Origin: Humibacter sp. RRB41
Lineage (GTDB): Bacteria > Actinomycetota > Actinomycetes > Actinomycetales > Microbacteriaceae
Assembly: GCF_022761015.1 (NCBI RefSeq)
Contig: NZ_JAKWJQ010000004.1
Coordinates: 434,001-498,000, forward strand
Direction: 5' to 3'
DNA length: 64,000 nucleotides
In this document: positions 39,143 through 48,136 of the stretch, in pieces
Numbering within the stretch: position 1 is the first letter of the stretch
How the letters are laid out: each line of letters begins with the position of its first letter
Position numbers and translations under genes: made by a program
The notes under the pieces: model-generated
What the model saw: the letters and a program-made list of their open reading frames with translations, nothing else
What the model was told of the DNA's origin: nothing
The model's database searches: none

Positions 39143-39168
39143 AAACCCTCGAGAAGTCGGGGGTTTTT
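39143..39168 (+). terminator. Intrinsic terminator of tRNA-Gln
   Basis: A 10-bp stem with one wobble pair (39143-39152 with 39157-39166), a 4-nt loop and a run of five T. Confidence 0.9.
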
Positions 39169-39248
39169 GCATGTCAACTCGACGTCCCGGGAGGCTTGCT
39201 CGTGCACGCAATGTCGAGGTCGAGTTGCCGTGATGCGCGGGTCGCGCG

Positions 39249-40343
39249 ATGACGGCTGAGCCGGTCGAGACGACATTCGCGGTGGTCGGCGGCGGATTCC
39301 GCGCCGAGGCGTTTCTACGGGTGGCAGCAGCGCTGCCGGGCCGCTTCCGTGTGAGCGAGGCCGTCGTGCGGAACGCCGAGCGTGCGGCGGAGTTGCGGGA
39401 ATCGTGGGACGTGCAGACCGTTCCGGACCTGAGCGGTGTCACCGACGCCTCGCAGGTTGACTTCGTCGTCGTCGCGGTCCGACCGACCGAAGCGGTCGAC
39501 GTGATCACCGAGCTCACTGCCAGCGGTCACGCCGTTCTCACGGAGACACCGGCCGCGCCCGACATCGCCGGGCTCGAATCGCTCGTGGCCCTGGTTCGTG
39601 CCGGCGCGCGCATCCAAGTGGCGGAGCAGTACCATCTCGAGCCCCTTCTGAGTTCGCAGCTCGCTCTCGTACGAGGTGGGCTCATCGGCGACGTCTCCGA
39701 GGCATTCGTGTCGGTCGCGCACGACTACCACGGCATCAGTGTGCTCCGCCGGATGCTCGGCGTCGGATTCGAGAACGCCGAGATCACCGCGCGACGGTTC
39801 ACCGAGCGACTGCGAGAGGGACCATCTCGTTACAGTGACCCCGACGAGGACCGACTCGTCGAAGGGACCAGGACGACGGCCTGGCTCGACTTCGAGGGCG
39901 GCGGTCACGGCACCTACGATTTCGACGATCAGCAGTACCGCTCCTGGATACGGTCACCGAGTCTGCTCGTGCGGGGATCGGACGGGGAGCTTCGCGATGA
40001 GACGGTGCGCCACCTCGATGATTTCCGCACTCCGGTAACCGACTCACTTGAGCGAATCGATGCCGGTGGTGCGGGCAACCACGAGGGCTTGTTCCTGAGG
40101 GGCTACGCCTTCGGTCGCGCCCGCATATACTCCAACCAGTTTGCGCCCGCGCGGCTGGCCGACGATGAGCTGTCCATCGCCACGCTGCTCAGCCGAACAG
40201 GCGAGTGGGCTCGCGGTGGCGCCGAGGTCTACTCCGTTGCCGAGGCGGCCCAGGACCAGTATCTGCAGTTGGCGGTGCGGCGTGCTGCCGAGTCGGCTCA
40301 GCCTGTGACGACGCGTACACAGATGTGGGCGTCCGTCGGCTGA
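39249..40343 (+). CDS. Gfo/Idh/MocA-family oxidoreductase
   Basis: A 364-residue NAD(P)-dependent sugar or inositol dehydrogenase-like protein. The N-terminal Rossmann fold starts FAVVGGGFRAEAFLRVA. VVVAVRPTEAVDVITE and VLTETPAA occupy the place of the usual catalytic EKP motif, with TETP instead, so the canonical lysine is replaced and catalysis may differ. VAEQYHLEPLLSSQLALVRGGLIGDV opens the C-terminal alpha/beta domain. The substrate is unknown. It is convergent with the helicase gene (8-bp gap). Confidence 0.88.
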   Translation: MTAEPVETTFAVVGGGFRAEAFLRVAAALPGRFRVSEAVVRNAERAAELRESWDVQTVPDLSGVTDASQVDFVVVAVRPTEAVDVITELTASGHAVLTETPAAPDIAGLESLVALVRAGARIQVAEQYHLEPLLSSQLALVRGGLIGDVSEAFVSVAHDYHGISVLRRMLGVGFENAEITARRFTERLREGPSRYSDPDEDRLVEGTRTTAWLDFEGGGHGTYDFDDQQYRSWIRSPSLLVRGSDGELRDETVRHLDDFRTPVTDSLERIDAGGAGNHEGLFLRGYAFGRARIYSNQFAPARLADDELSIATLLSRTGEWARGGAEVYSVAEAAQDQYLQLAVRRAAESAQPVTTRTQMWASVG

Positions 40344-40351
40344 TCGCGTGA

Positions 40352-42151
40352 TCAGTTCCGCCGCGCGCTGCCGCCGCGATCGGGGCGCAGCTCGATCAGC
40401 TTGCCGCTGATGCGTGTGCCCGAGAGCCTCGACAACACGTCGTCGGACAGTCCGGCGGGCAACTCGACGAGCGAGAAGTCCGGGCGGATGTCGATCGCAC
40501 CGAAGTCCTCCCTGCTCAGTCCGCCCTCGTTGGCGAGGGCGCCGACGATCTGGCGTGGTTCCACCTTCTGACGCCTGCCGACGGCGATCCGGTACGTGGC
40601 CATCGGACCCGACGCCGGGCGGGCGCGTCGCTCCGGTCCTGCGTTGCGGTCGCCTCGGTTCTCCCTGCCGTCCCGTCGATCCCGGCTGTCACGCCTGCCT
40701 CGCCCGTCGCGGCCGGAACGGTCACCGCGCGAGTCCCGATCATCTCGCGCATCGCGTTCCTGTTCGCGTTGCTCACGTTGTTGCCGTTGCTCGCGGCGCA
40801 CGTCCTCCTCGGACAGCAGCAGCGGTGTATCGCCCTGGGCCACGACCGCGAGCGCGGCGGCGACTTCACCCTCGGGAACGTCGTGGTGCTCGACGTAGTG
40901 CCCGACGATGTCGCGGAACGCCGCGATGCGGGATTCCTGCCCGAGTGCGGCCGTGATGGCGTCGTCGAACCGGTTCAGTCGCGTCGCGTTCACGTCCTCG
41001 ACACTGGGCAGCTGCATCTGTGTCAGCGGTTGGCGGGTCGCCTTCTCGATCGCTGTCAGCATCCGTCGCTCGCGAGGGGTGACGAAGCTGATCGCGTCAC
41101 CGGTGCGCCCGGCGCGCCCCGTGCGGCCGATGCGGTGCACATACGACTCGGTGTCGATCGGGATGTCGAAATTGACCACGTGGCTGATGCGGTCGACGTC
41201 GAGGCCGCGCGCAGCGACATCCGTTGCCACCAGGATGTCCAGCTTGCCGGTCTTGAGTTGGTTCACGGTGCGTTCGCGCTGCGCCTGCGCGACATCGCCG
41301 CTGATCGCCGCTGCGGAGTAACCGCGGGCACGCAGCTTCTCGGCGAGCGTCTCCGTCTCGCTCTTGGTGCGCACGAACACGATCATGCCCTCGAAGTTCT
41401 CGACCTCGAGGATGCGCGTGAGTGCGTCGACCTTCTGCGGATACGACACGACCAGGTAGCGCTGCGTGGTGTTCGCAGACGTCGTCGTCTTGCGCTTGAT
41501 CGTGATCTCGTCAGGATCGTGCAGGTATTTCGCGGAGATGCGACGGATCTGCGCCGGCATGGTCGCCGAGAAGAGTGCAACCTGTTTGTCATCCGGAGTA
41601 CGCGCCAGGATCGTTTCGACATCTTCGGCGAAGCCCATCTTGAGCATTTCGTCCGCCTCGTCGAGCACGAGGAACTTCAGCTCGCTGAGGTCGAGGGTGC
41701 CCTTCTCGAGGTGGTCCATGATGCGCCCTGGCGTGCCGACCACGATCTGCACGCCGCGTCGCAGAGCAGACAGCTGGGTGCCGTATCCCTGACCGCCGTA
41801 GATCGGCAGCATGCGCACGCCGTGCAGGTGCGTCGCGTAGGCCTCGAACGCTTCACTCACCTGGAGGGCCAGCTCGCGGGTGGGGGAGAGCACGAGCGCT
41901 TGCGGTGTCTTCTGCGCAGGATCGAGGCGGGACAGGATCGGCAGCGCGAACGCCGCAGTCTTGCCTGTGCCGGTCTGGGCGAGTCCGATGACGTCGCGTC
42001 CGGCCATCAGCGGCGGGATCGTCGCGGCCTGGATCGCCGATGGCGTCTCGTAGCCGACGTCCTTCACCGCTTTCAGAACCGCGTCGCTGAGGCCGAGCTC
42101 GGCGAACGTCGGTTCGGGGGGAGCGTCTGATTCAGGGTCTGGCGACGTCAT
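40352..42151 (-). CDS. DEAD-box ATP-dependent RNA helicase
   Basis: A 599-residue RNA helicase of the DeaD/CsdA type. The Q motif (FAELGLSDAVLKAVKDVGYETPSAIQ region), Walker A AQTGTGKT, motif Ia PTRELA, DEAD motif LVLDEADEML, SAT, and motifs V/VI (ATDVAARGLD, HRIGRTGRAG) are all present. An Arg/Asp/Gly-rich low-complexity linker (about 445-520) and a C-terminal RNA-binding DbpA-like domain follow. It probably works in ribosome assembly and mRNA decay, including at low temperature. ATG 42151 starts the conserved part. Confidence 0.95.
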   Translation of the reverse strand: MTSPDPESDAPPEPTFAELGLSDAVLKAVKDVGYETPSAIQAATIPPLMAGRDVIGLAQTGTGKTAAFALPILSRLDPAQKTPQALVLSPTRELALQVSEAFEAYATHLHGVRMLPIYGGQGYGTQLSALRRGVQIVVGTPGRIMDHLEKGTLDLSELKFLVLDEADEMLKMGFAEDVETILARTPDDKQVALFSATMPAQIRRISAKYLHDPDEITIKRKTTTSANTTQRYLVVSYPQKVDALTRILEVENFEGMIVFVRTKSETETLAEKLRARGYSAAAISGDVAQAQRERTVNQLKTGKLDILVATDVAARGLDVDRISHVVNFDIPIDTESYVHRIGRTGRAGRTGDAISFVTPRERRMLTAIEKATRQPLTQMQLPSVEDVNATRLNRFDDAITAALGQESRIAAFRDIVGHYVEHHDVPEGEVAAALAVVAQGDTPLLLSEEDVRREQRQQREQREQERDARDDRDSRGDRSGRDGRGRRDSRDRRDGRENRGDRNAGPERRARPASGPMATYRIAVGRRQKVEPRQIVGALANEGGLSREDFGAIDIRPDFSLVELPAGLSDDVLSRLSGTRISGKLIELRPDRGGSARRN

Positions 42152-42208
42152 ACGCCAAAGGTAGTCGCCGGAGGCTCGCAAAGGATGTGTGCCGAGCGGG
42201 GTTGCGTC

Positions 42209-42925
42209 TTACCCGGGTATCGTCCGCGTTCGCCCGTCATCCCACGGCAGTGTCCATCCGAGCGCGTCGAACAGTCCGTCGAGCACCATGGCAGTGAAGC
42301 CCCACACCACGGCGCCGTCGACGTCGAAGGCCGGCGTGGCGAATCGCGCACCTCTTCGCTCGACGACGGAAGTGAAGCGGATGGCCGGGTCGAGAAGGTG
42401 GGCGACCGGCACCTGCCACAGCTTCGTCGTCTCGGCGCTGTCGATCGGTTGCAGCGGCGAAGGCGTCGGCCACCATCCGATCACCGGGGTGACGAGGTGA
42501 TCGCTTGCCGGAAGCGGCAGCTCGGGCAGCGTCGCCAGCACGTCGACGGCCGCGGGATCCACGCCGGTCTCCTCTGCCGCCTCGCGCAGAGCCGTCTCTT
42601 GCGGCCCGGAGTCTGCGGGTTCGCGGCGTCCGCCGGGGAAGGACACCTGCCCGGCATGTTCACGCAACGTACCGGCGCGAAGTTGGAGCAGAACGTTGAG
42701 ATCGTCGGGCAGCCACACTCGCGGCGACCCGGGTGCGGTCTGCTGTGGCGCCGGATCCGATGCGCGCGGGCTGAAGAGGACGAGTACGGATGCCGGTCGG
42801 GTCGCAGGCAAGCCGCGCAGCGCTGCAGGCGGATCCAGGCGCCGGATGCCGTCGGAGAGCGATCGCAGCTGCTCGAGGGCATCCTGTGGCTCAGAGGCGC
42901 TCAGCGGATCGCTCTCACCGGACAT
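42209..42925 (-). CDS. NUDIX hydrolase, CoA pyrophosphatase-like
   Basis: A 238-residue NUDIX enzyme. The Nudix box GX5EX7REUXEEXGU appears as GGRREPADSGPQETALREAAEETGVD (about 98-123). The upstream UPF0035-type signature (LREHAGQVSFPGG) points to the CoA pyrophosphatase branch that cleaves CoA and its thioesters. The N-terminal 60 residues are a variable leader. It lies 57 bp upstream of the helicase gene on the same strand. Confidence 0.9.
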   Translation of the reverse strand: MSGESDPLSASEPQDALEQLRSLSDGIRRLDPPAALRGLPATRPASVLVLFSPRASDPAPQQTAPGSPRVWLPDDLNVLLQLRAGTLREHAGQVSFPGGRREPADSGPQETALREAAEETGVDPAAVDVLATLPELPLPASDHLVTPVIGWWPTPSPLQPIDSAETTKLWQVPVAHLLDPAIRFTSVVERRGARFATPAFDVDGAVVWGFTAMVLDGLFDALGWTLPWDDGRTRTIPG

Positions 42926-42981
42926 CCAGCCAGTATGGCCCGCGACACCGCTCAGCCACCGATGTCGACGAGCGTCAGGGC

Positions 42982-43761
42982 TCAGACGACCGGACGCAGC
43001 CGAGGCAGCACCCCACCACCCGCGCGGTCCAGCACCGCGAGCATCCCGGTGGCGCGTCCCGCCCAGGCGAGCACGGTGTACACGGCCGGTGTCACGAGCA
43101 CCGCGTAGACGATCGCGGCCGTGACGTCACCCGGGTAGTGGGCGCCGAGGTATACGCGCGCGACGGCGATGCCGACGGTCCCCAGCACACCGAGCGTCAC
43201 GGCGATCCACACGCTTCGGCGGGCGCGCAGCAGAAGGACGAAGGCGACGGCGGTGGCTGCGACGAACGTGACGTGTCCGCTCGGAAAACTCGGGTCGACG
43301 TCGAATCCGCCGGCATTGTGCAGAAGTTCGGCGACCGGCGGACGAGGTCGGTCGACGATGTACTTGATGACATCCGATCCCAGCCAGGTCACGGCGATCG
43401 TCGCGGCGACGAAGATGCCGGTTCCGAGGCTGCGCGAGACGAGCGCGACGACGATGGCGATCAGGACGCCGAGGATGATGGCCCTGGTCGGAGCGACGAT
43501 CCACGTCGCGGCGAGCGACAGCACGTCGGCGACATGCGATGGAGAGCCGTTGAGCACGAGGAGCCCGGAGAAGTCCGCCCGCGTCAGTGCTGCACTGTGC
43601 GTCAGGACGAGCCCGGCCGCGATCACGACGGCGAGACCGACGACGCCGAGCACGATCGCGAGAATCGGATGCCGCAGAGGAACGACGAGCTGATCGGCCC
43701 TGCTCGCGCGTCGCCGCGCCCGCTTCACCGGGTCGGCCGTCTGCTGCGAGGTCTCCGTCAT
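42982..43761 (-). CDS. PAP2-family membrane phosphatase
   Basis: A 259-residue integral membrane phosphatase of the PAP2 family. The three catalytic motifs are present: KYIVDRPRP, FPSGH and ARVYLGAHYPGD. Six helices surround them, with one near residues 33-55. The likely substrates are lipid phosphates such as undecaprenyl pyrophosphate or phosphatidic acid. I chose ATG 43761 because it starts a normal basic N-terminus; the longer open frame to 44022 has no coding character. It is divergent from the acyltransferase gene. Confidence 0.9.
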   Translation of the reverse strand: MTETSQQTADPVKRARRRASRADQLVVPLRHPILAIVLGVVGLAVVIAAGLVLTHSAALTRADFSGLLVLNGSPSHVADVLSLAATWIVAPTRAIILGVLIAIVVALVSRSLGTGIFVAATIAVTWLGSDVIKYIVDRPRPPVAELLHNAGGFDVDPSFPSGHVTFVAATAVAFVLLLRARRSVWIAVTLGVLGTVGIAVARVYLGAHYPGDVTAAIVYAVLVTPAVYTVLAWAGRATGMLAVLDRAGGGVLPRLRPVV

Positions 43762-43939
43762 GTCGTCGCCTTCCGTCGCCCGAACCTGAGGCGGGCGTCC
43801 TTCTGATTCTTCGGTGTCTGCGCTGAGATCTCGCCAAGATCGCGCGGCGTTGCCTGGAAGTGTGCTCAGCATCGCCCGTTCATGCACAGGCTCCCTGCCG
43901 TTCACCGGCACCCACCGAGCTGCTCGTACCGTTGAAACG

Positions 43940-46000
43940 ATGACTCCCGCCGCGTCCGACCGCAGCTTTCGCCCGGACATCCAGGGGATGCGCGCTCTCG
44001 CCGTGCTCGCGGTCGTCGCCAATCACGCTGGGCTCCCGTTCGCCACGGGCGGTTTCGTCGGCGTCGACGTGTTCTTCGTGATCTCGGGGTATCTGATCAC
44101 CGCGCAGTTGGTACGGGAACATGGGGCGACCGGGCGTGTGCGATTCGCGGCGTTCTACGGACGGCGCGCCCGGCGCATCCTGCCCGCATCGTTCGCGGTG
44201 CTCGCGGCGACGGTCGTCGCCGCGATGCTCTGCGTCGCTCCTGCGCTGCGCCCGCAGGTGCTCAGCGATGCGATCGCCACGGCTCTTTACGTTCCGAACC
44301 TCGCGTTCGCCGCCCAGCAGACCGACTACCTGGCGAACACGACGCCGTCGGTGCTGCAGCACTACTGGTCGCTCGGCGTCGAGGAGCAGTTCTATCTGGT
44401 GTGGCCCGCCCTGCTCGTCGCAGTGCTCGCGCTCGCCGGCTGGATCGTTCGAAGGACAGGGCGACGGATGCCTGCCCCGGCACCCGCGGTGCGCCTCACG
44501 GTGCTCGTCGTGATGTCGGTGCTGCTCCTCGCATCCGTCATCGCGTGCGTCGTGCAGACCTCCACCGACCAGCCGTTGGCGTTCTTCTCACCGTGGACGC
44601 GTGCGTGGGAGTTCGGTGCGGGCGCGCTGGCGGCGCTCGCGGTACGAGAGGGCGCAGACCTCGTTCGTCCGCCGTCACGGCTGCGCGAGACGTGCACAGC
44701 CGTGCTCGCCTGGGCGGGACTGGCCGTCATCGTCGGATGCTGCGTGCTCTACACGGCGACCACGGTGTTCCCCGGTATCGCCGTGGTCGCGCCGGTGCTC
44801 GGGGCCGTGGCGATGATCGCCGGAGGACGCGGTGCTCCTCGCTTCGGCCCGAATCGCATGCTCGCGCTCCCGCCTGTGTTGTTCGTCGGCGCGATCTCGT
44901 ACTCGCTCTATCTGGTGCACTGGCCGGTGCTCGACCTGGTGCAGGCATCCGTCGGCTACGAGCATCCGCTGGCGCTCTGGGCGACGACCGGGCTCGCCGT
45001 GGCGTCCGTGCCGGTTGCCTGGCTGTTGTACCGCTTCGTCGAGGAACCTTCCCGCCGCTCCCGCCGCAGTGTGGCGGTGCGGCCCCGACGCACCCTCATC
45101 GCCGCCCTGGGCAGCAGCGCACTGCTGGTCGGCGCGTGTGTGCTGGCGCTCACCGTGACGAGCGCAACGCCCCTGGCGTCAGACCGCATTGCGGCATCCG
45201 TCGCTCCGAGCGCTCCGCCGGTGGAGACGGCGTACGTTCCCGCGAACCTGACGCCCGATCTGCAGCACGCGACCGACGATGATCCGGCGCTCTACTCCGA
45301 TTCGTGCGAGTTGGATTCGAAGGCTTCAGCCCCTCACCCGTGCAGATTCGGCTCTGGCGAGCAGACGATCGCGCTGTTCGGCGACTCGCATGCGGCGCAG
45401 TGGTTTCCCGCGCTGAGACGCGTCGCGGCGGGGGCGGGCTACAGCCTGGTCACGCAGACCAAGAGCGGATGCCCCGCCGCCGCCGTCGAGGTCGACTACA
45501 AGGGCGCGCCCTATGCATCGTGCGACGCGTGGCGCGCGAGCGTGATCGCCCAGCTGCAGGCGGACCCGCCCGACGTGATCGTGCTCGCCGACTACGTCGA
45601 CCCGGTGTTCGAGCACGCCGGCGACGAGGCATCCCAGTGGGAGCACGGCATGCGGAGCACGATCGACGCGCTCGCTCCGCACGCGAAGGTGGTCGTGCTC
45701 GCGGACACGCCCGACATGGGAACGAGTCCCGTCGCATGCCTCAGCGCGCATCTGACCTCTGCGGATGCCTGTGCCCGACGCGCCTCCACCGTGTTGGATT
45801 CTGCGACGCGCGACGCCCAGAAGCGCACGGCCGCGGCCCTCGGCGTTCCGATGATCGATCTCAACGACTACCTGTGCGGCACCAGTTGTCCGGCGATCAT
45901 CGGCGACACGCTCGTGTATCGCGACTCGCATCACCTGACAGCCACGTTCGCTGCCGAGCTCGCGGGTCCACTCGGTCGCAGGCTCGCGCCGTTGTTGTGA
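43940..46000 (+). CDS. Acyltransferase-3 / SGNH-domain envelope-modifying protein (OafA-type)
   Basis: A 686-residue membrane protein. The N-terminal acyltransferase-3 domain (about 12-390) has ten or more helices and the motifs DIQGMRALAVLAVVANH, GGFVGVDVFFVISGYLI and FYGRRARRILP. A further helix (about 395-420) leads to an extracellular SGNH hydrolase-like domain (about 480-686) with FGDSHAAQW (catalytic Ser block), LADYVDP and the late DSHHLT (Asp/His). Such proteins O-acetylate peptidoglycan, exopolysaccharide or glycolipids. TACCGT lies 7 nt before ATG 43940, suggesting leaderless mRNA. Confidence 0.92.
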   Translation: MTPAASDRSFRPDIQGMRALAVLAVVANHAGLPFATGGFVGVDVFFVISGYLITAQLVREHGATGRVRFAAFYGRRARRILPASFAVLAATVVAAMLCVAPALRPQVLSDAIATALYVPNLAFAAQQTDYLANTTPSVLQHYWSLGVEEQFYLVWPALLVAVLALAGWIVRRTGRRMPAPAPAVRLTVLVVMSVLLLASVIACVVQTSTDQPLAFFSPWTRAWEFGAGALAALAVREGADLVRPPSRLRETCTAVLAWAGLAVIVGCCVLYTATTVFPGIAVVAPVLGAVAMIAGGRGAPRFGPNRMLALPPVLFVGAISYSLYLVHWPVLDLVQASVGYEHPLALWATTGLAVASVPVAWLLYRFVEEPSRRSRRSVAVRPRRTLIAALGSSALLVGACVLALTVTSATPLASDRIAASVAPSAPPVETAYVPANLTPDLQHATDDDPALYSDSCELDSKASAPHPCRFGSGEQTIALFGDSHAAQWFPALRRVAAGAGYSLVTQTKSGCPAAAVEVDYKGAPYASCDAWRASVIAQLQADPPDVIVLADYVDPVFEHAGDEASQWEHGMRSTIDALAPHAKVVVLADTPDMGTSPVACLSAHLTSADACARRASTVLDSATRDAQKRTAAALGVPMIDLNDYLCGTSCPAIIGDTLVYRDSHHLTATFAAELAGPLGRRLAPLL

Positions 46001-46017
46001 CATGCGGTCCTCGCCGT

Positions 46018-46893
46018 TCATTCGATCAGCCATGCGGAGGGAATCGAGGCGAGGAGCGCGCGAGTCGCCTCGTCGAGTCGCCGAGCATCGGCCGGATCGA
46101 GTGTTCTGAGCGTGAGCGGAACCACCTTGCCGCGATCAACCGCGCTGAGTGGAACGGAAGGCGGCGCATCGATGAAGCCGTGAATCGGAGCGATGGATTC
46201 CGCGATGGGGCGCGCCGAGAGACGTGCGGCGGCGCGGATCGAGGTACGCAGGGCAACGGGAAGCATGCTCAGATCGCCGCTCCTGGTGAATCCGGGGTGG
46301 TAGAGCACGGAACGAACACGATGCTCTCGCTCACTCGCGAGGGCCACTCCGAGCAGATCGTTCGCTCTGCCGGCCTGAAGTTGTGCCGTCATCATGCCGT
46401 AGCTGTGCTGCAACTGCAGATCGTCCCAGTGGATCTCGCCCTTCGTCATCCCGACGCCCGCGACGTTGACGATCACGCCGGCATCGCCCCGGTCAAGTAA
46501 GGGAGCGAGCCCGTGGCTCAGCAGATAGCGACTCAGGTAGTAGAGCGCGAACGTCTGCTCGAGGCCCTCTGCGGTCGTGACTCTGACAGGAGCCTGTCGG
46601 TTGGCGAAAAGCGCAAGCACGTCGATCGCGTGATATCGCTCCGTGATGTCGTCGACCACGACGCGGCTCTCGGCGACGCTCGAGAGATCGGCTCGGATGA
46701 ATTCGATCCGCTCGGAACCGCCGATCCGTGCCGCATCGTCGAGCAGCGCGTTCCCCTTGACCGCGCTGCTTCCGATCGCGATGACCGTGTCACCCCTTCT
46801 CGCGCGGGCGAGGGCGAGGCCCCGCCCCATGCCGTCAGTGCCTCCGCTGATCACGATGGTTTTCGGATGTCCTGCGCGCTTCGACTGATTCAC
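46018..46893 (-). CDS. Divergent short-chain dehydrogenase/reductase
   Basis: A 291-residue SDR-fold protein. The dinucleotide motif ISGGTDGMGRGLA (about 15-27) and VNVAGVG are normal, but the segment aligned with the catalytic AYxxSK motif reads TAQLQAGRANDLL, so Tyr and Lys are replaced by Gln and Gly. A PGFTRSG segment follows. Catalysis may be lost or changed. I chose GTG 46893 because GAGG lies 7 nt before it; ATG codons at 46926 and 46935 lie inside the putative operator. It is divergent from an HxlR regulator that probably represses it. Confidence 0.85.
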   Translation of the reverse strand: MNQSKRAGHPKTIVISGGTDGMGRGLALARARRGDTVIAIGSSAVKGNALLDDAARIGGSERIEFIRADLSSVAESRVVVDDITERYHAIDVLALFANRQAPVRVTTAEGLEQTFALYYLSRYLLSHGLAPLLDRGDAGVIVNVAGVGMTKGEIHWDDLQLQHSYGMMTAQLQAGRANDLLGVALASEREHRVRSVLYHPGFTRSGDLSMLPVALRTSIRAAARLSARPIAESIAPIHGFIDAPPSVPLSAVDRGKVVPLTLRTLDPADARRLDEATRALLASIPSAWLIE

Positions 46894-46906
46894 GATAAGC
46901 CTCGGG

Positions 46907-46944
46907 TAGTTACTATTTGTTCGCATCACAATCATGAGTAACTA
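46907..46944. promoter_or_regulatory. Inverted repeat in the SDR-HxlR divergent promoter
   Basis: TAGTTACT (46907-46914) and AGTAACTA (46937-46944) are perfect inverted arms with a 22-nt AT-rich spacer. The TACTATTTGT core next to the left arm resembles known HxlR/YodB-type operators. It lies between the two divergent genes. Confidence 0.5.
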
Positions 46945-46971
46945 TGGGCCGAAGCGGAAGAAGGCAGTTCG

Positions 46972-47388
46972 ATGTCAGGTACGCACATTCCTGTGCCCTC
47001 GATGGTCCGCTCCCCACTGCCGAGCCCGGTGCCGGCCGACGAGTACGAGGCCTGTCCGGTCACCGATGTGCTGCGGCGAGTCGGCGACAAGTGGTCGGTG
47101 CTCGTCATCGTCTTGTTGGGCAAGCGTCCCTATCGCTTCAACGAACTTCATCGCGGAATCGAGACGATCAGTCAACGCATGCTGACTCGAACCCTGCGCG
47201 GGCTCGAAACGGACGGGCTCGTGCACCGCGAGGTGTTTCCGACGGTTCCGCCGAGTGTCGAATACAGCCTCACTCGACTTGGCGAAACGCTCTTGGTTCC
47301 GCTGTCGGCGCTGGCGGATTGGGCCGTGGAGCATCGCCCCGAGATCGCCACCGCTCGGGCATCGTCGGGTTCAGTTGTCACCAGCTGA
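46972..47388 (+). CDS. HxlR-family transcription regulator
   Basis: A 138-residue winged-HTH protein of the HxlR type: the N-terminal CPVTDVLRRVGDKWSVLVIVLL, then RFNELHRGIETISQRMLTRTLRGLETDGLV and the wing VPPSVEYSLTRLGETLL are diagnostic. The CP near residue 24 is the conserved position of the redox-sensing cysteine in relatives. AAGAAGG precedes ATG 46972. It is divergent from the SDR gene, its likely target. Confidence 0.93.
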   Translation: MSGTHIPVPSMVRSPLPSPVPADEYEACPVTDVLRRVGDKWSVLVIVLLGKRPYRFNELHRGIETISQRMLTRTLRGLETDGLVHREVFPTVPPSVEYSLTRLGETLLVPLSALADWAVEHRPEIATARASSGSVVTS

Positions 47389-47460
47389 GCGTGCGCGCCG
47401 TGGTGTGATCGTGGGCGGCATCTGCAAGGCTTGGACGGCATCGACGATCAGGGGAGTGGC

Positions 47461-48096
47461 ATGTCAGACGGCGAAACCGATCGCGAAGGCAAGCTGGTGC
47501 TCATCCGCCACGGCGAGACGCCCTGGAGCAGGGTGGGCAAGCACACCGGCGTCACCGATCTGACACTGACCGAGCGCGGCGAGCAGCAGGCGCGCGACCA
47601 GGGGTCGATGCTGCGCGGCCATCACTTCGCCCTCGTGCTGTGCAGCCCGCGGATGCGTGCCCGCCGCACGTCCGCCCTGGCCGGCTACGGGCATCCCACG
47701 ATCGACGACGACTTGGTGGAGTGGGACTACGGCGGGTACGAGGGCGTCACCACGGCGCAGATCACGCAGTCGCGGGACGGCAAGCCGTGGGATCTGTGGA
47801 CCGACGGCGTCATTCCCGGCGAGACGCCGGGGGAGACCTCCGAACAGGTGCAGGAGCGAGCCCAGCGGGTGATCGACAAGTGCACCGAGACATTGATGCG
47901 CGGGGAAGACGCGCTACTCGTTTCGCATGGACACTTCCTGCGCATGCTCGCAGTCACCTGGGCAGGGCTTCCCGTGCCGTCGGGCGCAGTGCTCCGGCTC
48001 AGTACCGGAAGCGTCTGCGAGCTCGGCTACGAGCACGACAAGCAGGCCGTGCTGCGCTGGAACTGCCCGCCCGACCCGCGGGTCGACTTCAACTGA
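47461..48096 (+). CDS. Histidine phosphatase (phosphoglycerate mutase-like)
   Basis: A 211-residue histidine-phosphatase-fold enzyme. The RHG motif LIRHGETPWS (about 14-23), VLCSPRMRARRTS and the late VSHGHFLRML carry the catalytic Arg/His set. WDYGGYEG supplies the acid. Substrate unknown; the family covers acid sugar phosphatases and cobalamin-pathway enzymes. ATG 47461 has GGGGAG upstream. It is convergent with the TetR gene. Confidence 0.9.
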   Translation: MSDGETDREGKLVLIRHGETPWSRVGKHTGVTDLTLTERGEQQARDQGSMLRGHHFALVLCSPRMRARRTSALAGYGHPTIDDDLVEWDYGGYEGVTTAQITQSRDGKPWDLWTDGVIPGETPGETSEQVQERAQRVIDKCTETLMRGEDALLVSHGHFLRMLAVTWAGLPVPSGAVLRLSTGSVCELGYEHDKQAVLRWNCPPDPRVDFN

Positions 48097-48114
48097 CCGA
48101 TCGTGCCGATCGGT
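48096..48114. terminator. Hairpin between convergent genes
   Basis: Arms ACCGATCG (48096-48103) and CGATCGGT (48107-48114) with a 3-nt loop overlap the stop of the phosphatase gene. Confidence 0.5.
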
Positions 48115-48136
48115 GGTCCGTCGTCGTGGATTCCCG

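Noticed and set aside
43762-44022. N-terminal extension of the PAP2 gene
   Set aside because: It crosses the divergent promoter and the start of the acyltransferase gene and lacks coding character.
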